Source: Aquamicrobium sp.
Lineage (GTDB): Bacteria > Pseudomonadota > Alphaproteobacteria > Rhizobiales > Rhizobiaceae
NCBI RefSeq assembly: GCF_023954335.1
Contig: NZ_JAMLIE010000001.1
Location: 1-64,000, forward strand
Reading direction: 5' to 3'
DNA length: 64,000 bases
Translations under genes and position numbers: made by a program
The notes under the pieces: model-generated
Database searches by the model: none
The model's input: the letters and a program-made list of their open reading frames with translations, nothing else
What the model was told of the DNA's origin: nothing
In this document: in pieces, positions 54,362 to 62,978 of the stretch
How positions within the stretch are numbered: position 1 is the stretch's first letter
Layout of the letters: each line of letters starts with the position of its first letter

Positions 54362-55402
54362 TGTGGAGCCTCAAGAGGTTGTCGCCGGTTAGATGGAGGC
54401 GACTGATTGGTGGTTTGGACTTTAGGCTGCCATGCGGGCGATGCCAATTGTAGCGGTGGAGCCAGATCGGCAGTTCAGCGGCACGGTGGCGTGATGTCGG
54501 ATAGGCCACGGCATAGGCCCACTCGCGCAAGGCGGTCTGGATGAAGCGCTCGGCCTTGCCGTTTGTGCGCGGCGTGTAGGGCCTGGTTCGGATGTGCTTG
54601 AGGCCGAATTCGCGGCAAGCGCGCGCGAAAGCCTTCGAGCGATAGCACGAGCCGTTGTCGGTCATGACGCGAGTGACGGTGATTCCGAGGCTGGCGTAGT
54701 AGGCGACTGCCGCCGTGAGGAAGGCGACGGCGCTTTGCTTCTTCTCGTCGGGCAGGATCTGGCTGAAGGCGATGCGCGAGGCATCGTCGATGGCGACATG
54801 GACGAACTCCCAGCCGATGCCGCGACTGTTGGACTGGCCGCGCCGATCGCCGGTGATGCGATGGCCGACGCGGTCGAACCGGCCGAGTTTCTTGATGTCG
54901 ATATGGATCATCTCGCCGGGATGGGCACGTTCGTAGCGCCTGACCGGCGCGGCCGGCTCGATGTCCTTGAGCCGCGACAGCTCGGCGCGCCTGAGCACCC
55001 GGCTGACGGTGGCCGGCGAGACGCCAACCTCATGGGCAATGTGCTTGCCGGTCCAGCGCAGCCGACGCAGCACCACAATACGCTCGGCGATCGACGCCGC
55101 GGTGGCCTGCGGCATATGGGCGGGCCGCGAGGATCGGTCGCCCATGCCGGACCGCCCTTCCGCCTTGTAGCGCTCCACCCAGCGCGCCACGATCTTCGCC
55201 GACACGCCATAGGTCCGTGCCGCATGGGCTTGGGAAAGACGCCCCTCAATCACCGACAGCGCCATCTCCTCTCGACGCAACGGCGTCAGGCGGGCATTCT
55301 TGTGGATGTTCATTCGGACCCTCCGGTGGATGCTGAAGCTTGGTAACTCCAGTCTCCCCGGTCCGGTCCGAATGGACAACCTCCCGAAAGCTCACATCTA
55401 GC
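54356..55402 (-). mobile_element. IS481-family insertion sequence with 6-bp target duplication
   Basis: The element is 54362-55396 (1,035 bp), with imperfect terminal inverted repeats beginning TGTG and sharing GAGGTTGTC at bases 14-22. Six-base direct repeats TCTAGC flank it (54356-54361 and 55397-55402), included here. This equals the NCTAGN target known for Bordetella IS481. The target was a copy of repeat family B. Confidence 0.92.
54357..55313 (-). CDS. IS481-family transposase
   Basis: 318 residues from ATG 55313 (MNIHKNARLTPLRREEM). Helix-turn-helix region (SQAHAARTYGVSAKIVARWVE), second HTH (EVGVSPATVSRVL), then a DDE integrase core with HIDIKKLGRF, VMTDNGSCYRS and NGKAERFIQTALREW carrying the catalytic Asp, Asp, Glu. 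The stop codon TAG is supplied by the flanking CTAG target copy, outside the inverted repeat. Reading frame intact, so the element may be active. Confidence 0.93.
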   Translation of the reverse strand: MNIHKNARLTPLRREEMALSVIEGRLSQAHAARTYGVSAKIVARWVERYKAEGRSGMGDRSSRPAHMPQATAASIAERIVVLRRLRWTGKHIAHEVGVSPATVSRVLRRAELSRLKDIEPAAPVRRYERAHPGEMIHIDIKKLGRFDRVGHRITGDRRGQSNSRGIGWEFVHVAIDDASRIAFSQILPDEKKQSAVAFLTAAVAYYASLGITVTRVMTDNGSCYRSKAFARACREFGLKHIRTRPYTPRTNGKAERFIQTALREWAYAVAYPTSRHRAAELPIWLHRYNWHRPHGSLKSKPPISRLHLTGDNLLRLHS

Positions 55403-55464
55403 TGTTTGTTTCAGCCGCATTTATGCGACGCCAGACGATTCCGTCTGGCTGCAAAATGCTCTAG
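55397..55464. repeat. Repeat family B, right part
   Basis: Continuation of the element at 54321: TGTTTGTTTCAGCCGCATTT, a GCCAGACG / CGTCTGGC hairpin, and the end GCAAAATGCTCTAG. The terminal CTAG gives the stop codon of the L,D-transpeptidase on the minus strand. Confidence 0.75.
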
Positions 55465-55985
55465 CGTAGCACCGTCAGCACGGTGCGCCGCGAAAGATGC
55501 GGCAGCAGCCGCGCCATGACGCGCGGCGACACCGCGACGCAGCCTTCCGTCGGCGCGAAGCCCTCGCGCGCGATGTGGAAGAAGATGGCGCTGCCCATGC
55601 CGCGCCGGCGCGGCCGGATGTTGTAGTCGAGCACGATCACGCAATCGTAGAGGCGGTCGGCGCGCCGCATCGTCTCGCTGCTCGCGGAATAGGGCAGCGT
55701 CACCTTGCGGTTGTAGTTGCGGTCGCCCGGTGCGTCGCACCAGCCGTCATCAGCGCGGATCGCCCGGAACGGCAGCGGCGATGACAGCGCTGCTGCCGAA
55801 AGCGCCCGGCTGGGGCCAGCGCGGAAATAGCCATGGAGCAGGCGCATAGGCCCGAGCGGCGTCGCGCCGTCGCTCTCGCGCTTGACCGCGCGGATGCCGC
55901 CGCGGCCGAGCGCGCAGGGAAAGGCCTGTCCCGCCCATTGCAGGATTCCCTGCGTCGGCTTGCCGGGACGCGGCCTGACCACCAT
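55461..55985 (-). CDS. L,D-transpeptidase (YkuD family)
   Basis: 174 residues from MVVRPRPGKPTQG. YkuD catalytic motif FFHIAREGFAPTEGCVAV near residue 145 has the histidine and cysteine of the active site. This short rhizobial type has no clear signal peptide; homologues make 3-3 peptidoglycan cross-links or attach outer-membrane proteins. An in-frame ATG at 56054 would add 23 residues. The stop lies in repeat B. Confidence 0.8.
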   Translation of the reverse strand: MVVRPRPGKPTQGILQWAGQAFPCALGRGGIRAVKRESDGATPLGPMRLLHGYFRAGPSRALSAAALSSPLPFRAIRADDGWCDAPGDRNYNRKVTLPYSASSETMRRADRLYDCVIVLDYNIRPRRRGMGSAIFFHIAREGFAPTEGCVAVSPRVMARLLPHLSRRTVLTVLR

Positions 55986-56151
55986 TTTGCTGGTGATTTT
56001 GCCGGCATTCGCCGGCAGGCGCGCGGTTTCGCCATATTTCCGATATGATCGCATCGTGGAACAAATCGCCGTGATCGTCTTTAATGTCGGCCATGGTTCC
56101 GCATAAAGCAGGGGCCGGGTCAATCGTCTGCATGCCTGAATCGGAAACACC

Positions 56152-56835
56152 ATGACCGCACGCACCATCCTCATCGTCGACGACGACGCCGATCTGCGCG
56201 AGACGCTGGTGGAGCAGCTTTCGCTCTACGAGGAGTTCTCGGTCCTCGAGGAGGACAATGCGGCCAAGGGCATGCAGGCCGCGCGCGCAGGCACCATCGA
56301 TCTTCTCATCATGGATGTCGGCCTGCCGGACATGGACGGCCGCGAGGCGGTGAAGATCCTGCGCAAGGGCGGCTTCAAGGCCCCGATCATCATGCTGACC
56401 GGGCACGACACCGATTCCGACACCATCCTCGGGCTGGAGGCCGGCGCCAACGACTACGTCACAAAGCCGTTCCGCTTCGCAGTGCTGCTCGCGCGCATCC
56501 GCGCGCAGCTGCGCCAGCACGAGCAGAGCGAGGATGCCACCTTCACCGTCGGCCCCTATACCTTCAAGCCGAGCCAGAAGCTGATGACCGACCCGAAGGG
56601 CGCGAAGGTGCGGCTGACCGAGAAGGAAGCCTCGATCATCAAGTATCTCTACCGCGCCGGCGAGAAGGTGGTGACGCGCGATATCCTGTTGGAAGAAGTC
56701 TGGGGCTACAATTCCGGGGTGACGACCCACACGCTGGAAACCCATGTCTACCGCCTGCGCCAGAAGATCGAGCGCGACCCTTCCAACGCCGAGATTCTTG
56801 TGACGGAAAGCGGCGGCTACAAGCTCGTCCCTTGA
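56152..56835 (+). CDS. cenR: OmpR-type response regulator, CenR-like
   Basis: 227 residues: receiver domain with acidic pocket DDD near residue 10, phospho-aspartate in LLIMDVGLPDMDG near 53, and conserved lysine in NDYVTKPFRF near 105; then a winged-helix DNA-binding domain (VWGYNSGVTTHTLETHVYRLR). The linker EDATFTVGPYTFKPS is characteristic of CenR, an envelope-homeostasis regulator essential in Caulobacter. No kinase gene is adjacent. Followed by a cNMP-binding protein. Confidence 0.8.
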   Translation: MTARTILIVDDDADLRETLVEQLSLYEEFSVLEEDNAAKGMQAARAGTIDLLIMDVGLPDMDGREAVKILRKGGFKAPIIMLTGHDTDSDTILGLEAGANDYVTKPFRFAVLLARIRAQLRQHEQSEDATFTVGPYTFKPSQKLMTDPKGAKVRLTEKEASIIKYLYRAGEKVVTRDILLEEVWGYNSGVTTHTLETHVYRLRQKIERDPSNAEILVTESGGYKLVP

Positions 56836-56892
56836 CTGTCCGCCCCTCGCGGTCGAAGAACCTCAACGGGGGACGCAATTTGAGACCGTCAC

Positions 56893-57348
56893 TTGGCGCT
56901 TGAAGACGATATCCGCATCCTGTCGGGGGTCGGGCTGTTCTCGGAGCTGACCGACGAGCAACTGCGGCTGCTCGCCTTCGGAGCGGAGGAGGTGCGCTTC
57001 GCCGCCGGCCGGGTGATCTTCGCCGAGGGCGCGGCCGCCGAATGCGCCTATGTCGTGGCCTCGGGCCGGGTCGTTCTCTATCGCGACGGCGGCGGCGAGG
57101 CCGTCGCCCTGTCGCGGCTCGGCGAAGGCTCGATCATCGGCGAGCTGGCGCTGATCGCCCCGGGCAAGCGGCTGACCTATGCTGCCGCCGAGACGGATGT
57201 CATCGCCATCCGCCTGTCGCGCTCGCTGTTCCATCGCATCCTCGAGGAATATCCGGAGGTCGCCGCGCGGCTCCACGCACGCATGCTGCGCGACCTCGAG
57301 GAGTTCCTGAAGCGCATCGAGACCATCGCGCCGCGCTTCGCCGACTGA
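56893..57348 (+). CDS. Cyclic-nucleotide-binding-domain protein
   Basis: 151 residues from a TTG start. One CRP-like cNMP-binding beta-roll (VIFAEGAAAECAYVVASG and GEGSIIGELALIAPGKRLTYAAA) and a C-terminal helix; no DNA-binding domain. Its nucleotide-binding arginine is in GKRLTYAA. It follows the CenR-like gene by 57 bases and may relay a second-messenger signal in the same pathway; that link is inference. Confidence 0.85.
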   Translation: MALEDDIRILSGVGLFSELTDEQLRLLAFGAEEVRFAAGRVIFAEGAAAECAYVVASGRVVLYRDGGGEAVALSRLGEGSIIGELALIAPGKRLTYAAAETDVIAIRLSRSLFHRILEEYPEVAARLHARMLRDLEEFLKRIETIAPRFAD

Positions 57349-57357
57349 ACGCGATCC

Positions 57358-58164
57358 TCAGTCGAGATTAAAGCGCGCGATCACCGGCACGTGGTCGGAC
57401 GGCCGCTCCCAGCCGCGCGCGTCGCGCAGCACCTCGATGCCGGATAGCACCGGCGAAAGATTGGGCGAGGACCAGACATGGTCGAGCCTGCGGCCGCGGT
57501 TGGACGCGGCCCAGTCCTGCGCGCGGTAGCTCCACCAGGTGAACAGCTTCTCCTCCGGCGGGATGGCTTGGCGCATCAGGTCGACCCAGTTGCCGGCCCG
57601 GCGCATCGCATCGAAGCTGGTCGTCTCGACCGGCGTGTGCGAGACGACGTTGAGAAGCTGTTTGTGCGACCACACGTCGGTCTCCAGCGGCGCGATGTTC
57701 AGATCCCCGACCAGAACCGAGGACAGCCCCTCGCCCTCCAGCGCCGGGATGTCGTGCATCTGCGCCACGAAATCGAGCTTGTGCCGGAATTTTGGATTGA
57801 TCGTGGGGTCCGGCTCGTCGCCGCCGGCCGGCACGTAGAAATTATGCAGGAGGATCCTGCGCCCGCCGGCCTCGACATGGACGGAAAGGTGCCGGCAGTC
57901 CTCGATGTCGCAGAAGCGGCGCTTCTCGACCACCTCCAGCGGCCGGCGCGAAACGGTGGCGACGCCGTGATAGCCCTTCTGGCCCTGCATCTCGATATGC
58001 TCGTAGCCGGCCTTGCGGAAGGCGGAGAGCGGAAACAGCGGGTCGGGGCACTTCGTCTCCTGAAGGCACAGCACGTCCGGCGAAACGGTATTCAGGAACT
58101 TCTCGACCAGCGGCATCCGCAGCCGCACGGAGTTGATGTTCCAGGTCGCGATGGTGAAAGCCAT
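57358..58164 (-). CDS. xthA: Exodeoxyribonuclease III
   Basis: 268-residue AP endonuclease/exonuclease III. Motifs: IATWNINSVRLR at the N-terminus, LQETKCPD near 37, VGDLNIAPLETDVW near 148, and SDHVPVIARF at the C-terminus. Acts in base excision repair in the cytoplasm. It is convergent with the cNMP gene (nine bases between stops). Confidence 0.94.
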   Translation of the reverse strand: MAFTIATWNINSVRLRMPLVEKFLNTVSPDVLCLQETKCPDPLFPLSAFRKAGYEHIEMQGQKGYHGVATVSRRPLEVVEKRRFCDIEDCRHLSVHVEAGGRRILLHNFYVPAGGDEPDPTINPKFRHKLDFVAQMHDIPALEGEGLSSVLVGDLNIAPLETDVWSHKQLLNVVSHTPVETTSFDAMRRAGNWVDLMRQAIPPEEKLFTWWSYRAQDWAASNRGRRLDHVWSSPNLSPVLSGIEVLRDARGWERPSDHVPVIARFNLD

Positions 58165-58183
58165 GGGGGAGGTCCGGCGTCGG

Positions 58184-58203
58184 AAGGGGAGATGTCTCCC
58201 CTT
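58184..58203 (-). terminator. Palindrome between the LolA-like gene and xthA
   Basis: AAGGGGAGA / TCTCCCCTT with almost no loop, 73 bases after the LolA-like stop. No clear T tract; possible terminator or attenuator only. Confidence 0.3.
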
Positions 58204-58276
58204 GTGCCAGCCGGGGCCGCGTCAGGCAAGCCGCGGGCAGCCCGCCTTCCACAGTCCGATGCCGCGATGGCCGGCC

Positions 58277-58942
58277 TCAGCGCTGGCCGGGCTGCTGCAT
58301 CTGCTGGATACGGCGATGGTCGATGGCGAACACGGACGGATCGAAGCGCACGCCTTCCTGCACGTTGAAGATCATCACCGTCGTGTCCTTGCCCTGCGCG
58401 TCGGTGATGGTCCACTGGCGCAGCTCGTAGGAGGCGGGGTCGAACATCAGCGTGATGGTCGAATCGCCGAACACCGACTTGTCGGCGAGCTGGATCGTCG
58501 TCAGGTCCGCCTCTTCCTTGACGCTGCGCACCTTGCCGTCGGAAAGATCGATCCGGCTGTCGAGCAAGAGCTTCAGCGGCGTCTTCGACAGCGGGTAGAC
58601 GTCGGCGGTCTTGAGCTTCGTGTTCTCAAGCACCAGCGTCGTGCCGTCGGACGTGACCTTGAACGTCGCCGGCGATTCGTAGTTGAAGCGCAGCTTGCCC
58701 GGCCGCTCGATATAGAACTTGCCGCCGGTCTGCTCGCCGCGCGGGCCGAACTGGACGAACTCGCCCATCATCGTCTTCACGCGGGCGAAATGGTCGGCGA
58801 TGCGCTGGGCGGCAGCGCCCTGCGCGTGGCCGGCGGCGAGAAACGGCCCGGCGAACTGTCCGAGCGCCGCCATCCCGGCGACGAGCGCCGCCTGCCCGAG
58901 AAACCGCCGCCGCGACATCGTCGCCTTCACCATCTCATCCAT
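58277..58942 (-). CDS. LolA-like periplasmic lipoprotein carrier with Tat signal
   Basis: 221 residues. The N-terminus MSRRRFLGQAALVAGMAALG (from residue 9) is a twin-arginine signal, so the protein should fold in the cytoplasm before export. The mature part is a LolA/LolB half-barrel (MMGEFVQFGPRGEQTGGKFYI, RPGKLRFNYESP, VLENTKLKTADVYPL). It moves lipoproteins to the outer membrane. Start MDEMVKATMSRRR has a GAGGTGA site. Neighbour of ftsK on the same strand. Confidence 0.85.
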   Translation of the reverse strand: MDEMVKATMSRRRFLGQAALVAGMAALGQFAGPFLAAGHAQGAAAQRIADHFARVKTMMGEFVQFGPRGEQTGGKFYIERPGKLRFNYESPATFKVTSDGTTLVLENTKLKTADVYPLSKTPLKLLLDSRIDLSDGKVRSVKEEADLTTIQLADKSVFGDSTITLMFDPASYELRQWTITDAQGKDTTVMIFNVQEGVRFDPSVFAIDHRRIQQMQQPGQR

Positions 58943-59001
58943 CGCCGTCACCTCGATTGTTCGCTTTCCGATAGGCGTCCAGTTGGGCCGAAATTGGGCT
59001 T

Positions 59002-59029
59002 GAGCAATTCCGTCCGGAATTGCGCGAAA
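59002..59029. repeat. Repeat family A, shortened copy 3
   Basis: GAGCAATTCC-GTCC-GGAATTGCGCG: only the outer palindrome of family A; the inner hairpin is missing. Located between ftsK and the LolA-like gene. Confidence 0.7.
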
Positions 59030-59121
59030 CCAAAGCACGCCCGCTTCGCGCCGCCCGGCAGGGCCAAACGCGTGGCCGGCCGTTCCGGTTGCGCGCCGAC
59101 CACTGCTTCAGGCCCGTCCCG

Positions 59122-61803
59122 TCAGAACTTGTCTTCCTCGGTCGGCACCAGGATCTCGCGCTTGCCGGCGTGGTTCGCCGGGCCGATCAGCCCTTCCTTC
59201 TCCATGCGCTCGATCAGCGATGCGGCACGGTTGTAGCCGATGCCGAGACGGCGCTGGATATAGGAGGTCGATGCCTTGCCGTCGCGCAGCACGACAGCCA
59301 CCGCCTGGTCATAGGGATCGTCCGAATCGTCGAGATTGGCGGTGCCGGCCGGGCCGCTCCCGCCCTCGCCGTCGTCATCGTCGTCCTCGGTGATCGCATC
59401 GAGATACTGCGGCGCGCCCTGCGTCTTCAGATGCGCGACCACCGCCTCCACCTCGCCATCGGAGACGAAGGGACCGTGCACGCGCTGGATGCGCCCGCCG
59501 CCGGCCATGTAGAGCATGTCGCCCATGCCGAGCAGTTGTTCGGCACCCTGTTCGCCCAGGATGGTGCGGCTGTCGATCTTCGACGTCACCTGGAAGGAGA
59601 TGCGCGTCGGGAAGTTGGCCTTGATCGTGCCGGTGATGACGTCGACCGAGGGGCGCTGCGTCGCCATGATGACGTGGATGCCGGCCGCGCGCGCCATCTG
59701 CGCAAGCCGCTGAACGGCACCTTCGATGTCCTTGCCGGCAACCATCATCAGGTCGGCCATCTCGTCGATGATGACGACGATATAGGGCATGGGCTGGAGG
59801 TCGAACTCCTCCGTCTCGTACATCGCCTCGCCGGTCTGGCGGTCGAAGCCGGTCTGCACGGTGCGGCTGATCTGCTCGCCCTTGGCCAGCGCCTGCTCGA
59901 CGCGGCTGTTGAAGCCGTCGATGTTGCGCACGCCGACCTTCGACATCTTGCGGTAGCGGTCCTCCATCTCGCGCACGGTCCATTTGAGCGCGACGACCGC
60001 CTTCTTCGGGTCGGTGACGACGGGGGTCAGCAGATGCGGGATGCCGTCATAGACGGACAGCTCCAGCATCTTCGGGTCGATCATGATCAGGCGGCAATCC
60101 TGCGGCGTCATCCGGTAGAGGATCGACAGGATCATGGTGTTGATCGCCACCGACTTGCCCGAGCCGGTGGTGCCGGCGACGAGCAGATGCGGGAACTTGG
60201 CGATGTCGGCGATGACCGCCTCGCCGTTGATGGTCTTGCCGAGCGCGAGCGCCAGCTTCGCCTTCGACTGCTCGAAGTCGCGGCTGGCCAGCAGCTCGCG
60301 CAGATAGACCGTCTCGCGCCGCGCGTTGGGCAGCTCGATGCCGATGGCGTTGCGCCCGGGCACCACGGCGACGCGGCAGGCGATGGCGCTCATCGAGCGG
60401 GCGATGTCGTCGGCGAGGCCGATGACGCGGCTGGACTTGATGCCGGGCGCGGGCTCCAGCTCGTAGAGCGTCACCACCGGGCCGGGGCGGACATGGATGA
60501 TCTCGCCCTTGACGCCGAAATCCTCCAGGACGCCTTCGAGCAGGCGCGCGTTCTGCTCCAGCGCATCCTGCGACAGCGACGGGTCGCGGGTGACGTTCTT
60601 GGCCTCGGCGAGGAAATGCAGCGACGGCATCTCGAAGCTGTCGGGGCCGATCAGCGAGCGCTGTGCCTCGCGCTGGACGCGCGCGCCCTGCTGCGGCCGC
60701 GGGGCCGGGGCCTCGACGCGGGTGGCGGCGTCCGAGCGGAAATGGCGTACCTCGGCGGCCTGCGCGCCGTGCGCCGGCGTCGGCCGGATGACGATGTCGT
60801 CCTCGTCGAAATCCTCGTCGTCGTCGAAATCCGCGCCCCGGTCGTAGTTTGCGGGCGCCCGGCCCACCGGCCCGACCTCGAAAGGCGGCTCGTCGTCATG
60901 CGCGGGCGCTGCGTCGAAGCCCGGCTCGACACGCGCCCCGTGCCCGATGGCCCGCCGCGCGGCGGGGCGCGAGACGGGAATGTCGTCCATGCCGTCGTCA
61001 TCGTCCCAGACGATGCCGCGCCTTCTGTCGCGCACCGCGCCGCCGAGCCTGCGCCGGACGAAGCCTTGAGCCGCGAGCCACCAATGCGTCACCGCGCCCA
61101 TGGCCGCGACAAGGAAGCCGGCGCGGTCCTCGTCGTCCTCGTCCTCGTCGTCGAAATCCTCCTCCCTCGGGCGCGCCGCCTGCCTGCGCCGGGCCGGGGC
61201 CGGGCTTTCGGCGGCTGCGACGGACGCCGGTCGGCCGATGAGGACCGAGGCGAAGGCGAGCAGCCACAGCGCCGGGCCGATGAAGACCGCGACGGTGAGG
61301 ATGGCGGCCGCCCCCGTGGGGTAGCCGCCGGCGAGCCACGAGGGAATGCCGAGCGCCAGATCGCCGATCACGCCGCCGAGGCCCGAAGGCAGCGGCCATG
61401 TCGGCGGGGCGACGATGCAGCCGATGACGCCCGCGCCGAGGACGGCCGCGCCGGCCCAAGCGGCGGCGCGTGCCGGCATCCGGTCGATCCGGCGCGCCGC
61501 GACGAGGCGCAGCCCCCACACGGCCGCCGGCACCAGCGCCACGACCGCGCCGAGGCCGAGGAACTGCATCAGGAGATCCGCCACCACCGCCCCGGGATAG
61601 CCGCCGGCATTGGTGACGGGGTTGTCGGTGGCATGGCTGAAGGACGGGTCGGCGACGTTCCACGTCGCCAGCGCAGCAAAGCAGAACACCGTCACGCCGA
61701 GGACGGCGACGCCCGCCGCCCGCGTCATCTGCCGGTGCAGGAAGCCGCGCAATCCGTAAGCGGTTTCGTCGATCGCCAGTTGAGCCGCCGCGTTCGAACG
61801 CAT
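59122..61803 (-). CDS. ftsK: DNA translocase FtsK
   Basis: Divisome protein and chromosome translocase. 893 residues: four N-terminal helices (about 35-55, 75-100, 110-135, 150-195), a charged linker rich in Asp/Arg, the motor with Walker A GTTGSGKSVA near residue 548 and Walker B YIVVIIDEMADLM, and a C-terminal gamma winged helix (SYIQRRLGIGYNRAASLIERM) that reads KOPS. A perfect CtrA box lies 77 bases upstream of the start. Confidence 0.95.
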   Translation of the reverse strand: MRSNAAAQLAIDETAYGLRGFLHRQMTRAAGVAVLGVTVFCFAALATWNVADPSFSHATDNPVTNAGGYPGAVVADLLMQFLGLGAVVALVPAAVWGLRLVAARRIDRMPARAAAWAGAAVLGAGVIGCIVAPPTWPLPSGLGGVIGDLALGIPSWLAGGYPTGAAAILTVAVFIGPALWLLAFASVLIGRPASVAAAESPAPARRRQAARPREEDFDDEDEDDEDRAGFLVAAMGAVTHWWLAAQGFVRRRLGGAVRDRRRGIVWDDDDGMDDIPVSRPAARRAIGHGARVEPGFDAAPAHDDEPPFEVGPVGRAPANYDRGADFDDDEDFDEDDIVIRPTPAHGAQAAEVRHFRSDAATRVEAPAPRPQQGARVQREAQRSLIGPDSFEMPSLHFLAEAKNVTRDPSLSQDALEQNARLLEGVLEDFGVKGEIIHVRPGPVVTLYELEPAPGIKSSRVIGLADDIARSMSAIACRVAVVPGRNAIGIELPNARRETVYLRELLASRDFEQSKAKLALALGKTINGEAVIADIAKFPHLLVAGTTGSGKSVAINTMILSILYRMTPQDCRLIMIDPKMLELSVYDGIPHLLTPVVTDPKKAVVALKWTVREMEDRYRKMSKVGVRNIDGFNSRVEQALAKGEQISRTVQTGFDRQTGEAMYETEEFDLQPMPYIVVIIDEMADLMMVAGKDIEGAVQRLAQMARAAGIHVIMATQRPSVDVITGTIKANFPTRISFQVTSKIDSRTILGEQGAEQLLGMGDMLYMAGGGRIQRVHGPFVSDGEVEAVVAHLKTQGAPQYLDAITEDDDDDGEGGSGPAGTANLDDSDDPYDQAVAVVLRDGKASTSYIQRRLGIGYNRAASLIERMEKEGLIGPANHAGKREILVPTEEDKF

Positions 61804-61879
61804 GTGAACACCCCGTCAAATCCCGTCGCGCGCAAGCATGGCTCGCGCAGTCTGAGAGGCGACTTTAAAAAGGGTTTGG

Positions 61880-61894
61880 TTAAGGCGGCATTAA
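61880..61894. promoter_or_regulatory. CtrA-type binding box upstream of ftsK
   Basis: Perfect TTAA-N7-TTAA (spacer GGCGGCA), followed by CC, 77-91 bases upstream of the ftsK ATG. Matches the consensus used by the cell-cycle master regulator CtrA. Confidence 0.6.
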
Positions 61895-62063
61895 CCATGC
61901 GAATTTTGTACGCCTTGCAACACAAGGCGTTGCGGGCGGCGCGTTACGCTGATGTTGCCGCTCCGGTCGCGGACTTCCATTCGCGCCTCGGCAAAGCGGC
62001 CGGAAGCTTCAACGACCACACGATCGCAGCGCACTCGACGGTCTCCGCGGCGGCTCGTCGATA

Positions 62064-62092
62064 GAAAAAGGGCCGGACAAGCCGGCCCTTTT
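62064..62092 (-). terminator. Terminator of the outer-membrane barrel gene
   Basis: AAGGGCCGG / CCGGCCCTT stem with a five-base loop. The minus strand runs into TTTTTC after it, and the plus strand into TTTTG, so it may act both ways. Eighteen bases after the gene stop. Confidence 0.85.
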
Positions 62093-62109
62093 GATTGGAT
62101 AAACGCCAG

Positions 62110-62745
62110 TCAGAACTTGTAGCTGACGCCTACACGGAACGTGTGCTCGGTGACATCGATCCCGGTGGCGACTCCAAGCGGCTTGAACTCGCCATAGTCC
62201 GAGTAGCGATACTCGGCCCGGACAAGCCAGTTGTCGGTGAAAGCATGCTCAACACCGGCGCCGAGAGTCCATCCGACCATCGAATCGTCGAGTTTGCCGG
62301 GCCCCACGACCGGATCGATATAGGCATTGGTGCCGGCGATGCCGGCCGTTCCGTAAATGAGAGTGCGGTCGATTGCGTAACCGATACGACCGCGGGCCGA
62401 CCACTGCCAGTCAGTCCCGAAATCCGCGAAGCCTATGCCGAGAATGTCATCTTCATTCCACGTCCGCGCGATATCCGCCTCGACGCCGAACACCCACGGC
62501 CCGTTCTGGAAGTTGTAACCGGCATGCACGCCGAGCAGGCCGCCGTTGAACGTATCGTCTGTCGCGCCGAAATCACCCCTGGTCGATACGTACCCGCCAT
62601 GGGCGCCGAGATAGAAGCCGGACCAGTCGTAGACCGCATAAACCGGAGCAGGGGACGGTTCATAGATAATCGCGTCGGCAGCCATCGCCGAAGAAGCGAC
62701 GGTCGCAAAAGCAGCAGACGCGAGAAGAATGGAAATCCTGTTCAT
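62110..62745 (-). CDS. Outer-membrane beta-barrel protein, Omp25/Omp31 family
   Basis: 211 residues: signal peptide (1-22, ending SAMAA), then the family opening YDWSGFYLGAHGGY, alternating amphipathic strands (NGPWVFGVEADI, WSARGRIGYAIDRTLIYGTAG, LVRAEYRYSDYG) and terminal GVSYKF. It is an eight-strand barrel of the type abundant in Brucella and rhizobia. G+C is visibly lower than the window average, and it has its own terminator. Confidence 0.9.
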   Translation of the reverse strand: MNRISILLASAAFATVASSAMAADAIIYEPSPAPVYAVYDWSGFYLGAHGGYVSTRGDFGATDDTFNGGLLGVHAGYNFQNGPWVFGVEADIARTWNEDDILGIGFADFGTDWQWSARGRIGYAIDRTLIYGTAGIAGTNAYIDPVVGPGKLDDSMVGWTLGAGVEHAFTDNWLVRAEYRYSDYGEFKPLGVATGIDVTEHTFRVGVSYKF

Positions 62746-62978
62746 GTTGCCTGTCCTTCCAAATCAGATGGTCGAACATAAACCGGCTCACCATTCTTGT
62801 CTGTCACCATTGGGCAACAGGTAGCGCCCTTCGATAAAACCATTACTTTATAATATTAGGAATATTGGAGAAATACTATAAACAGGGATCGCGTATCCTG
62901 TCGTTCAGGGTCGTGGCAGGCGCCGGCCATACTCCCGCCGCTATTCGAGGCAGATTGGGCCGAGGCGAGGAAACGGCT

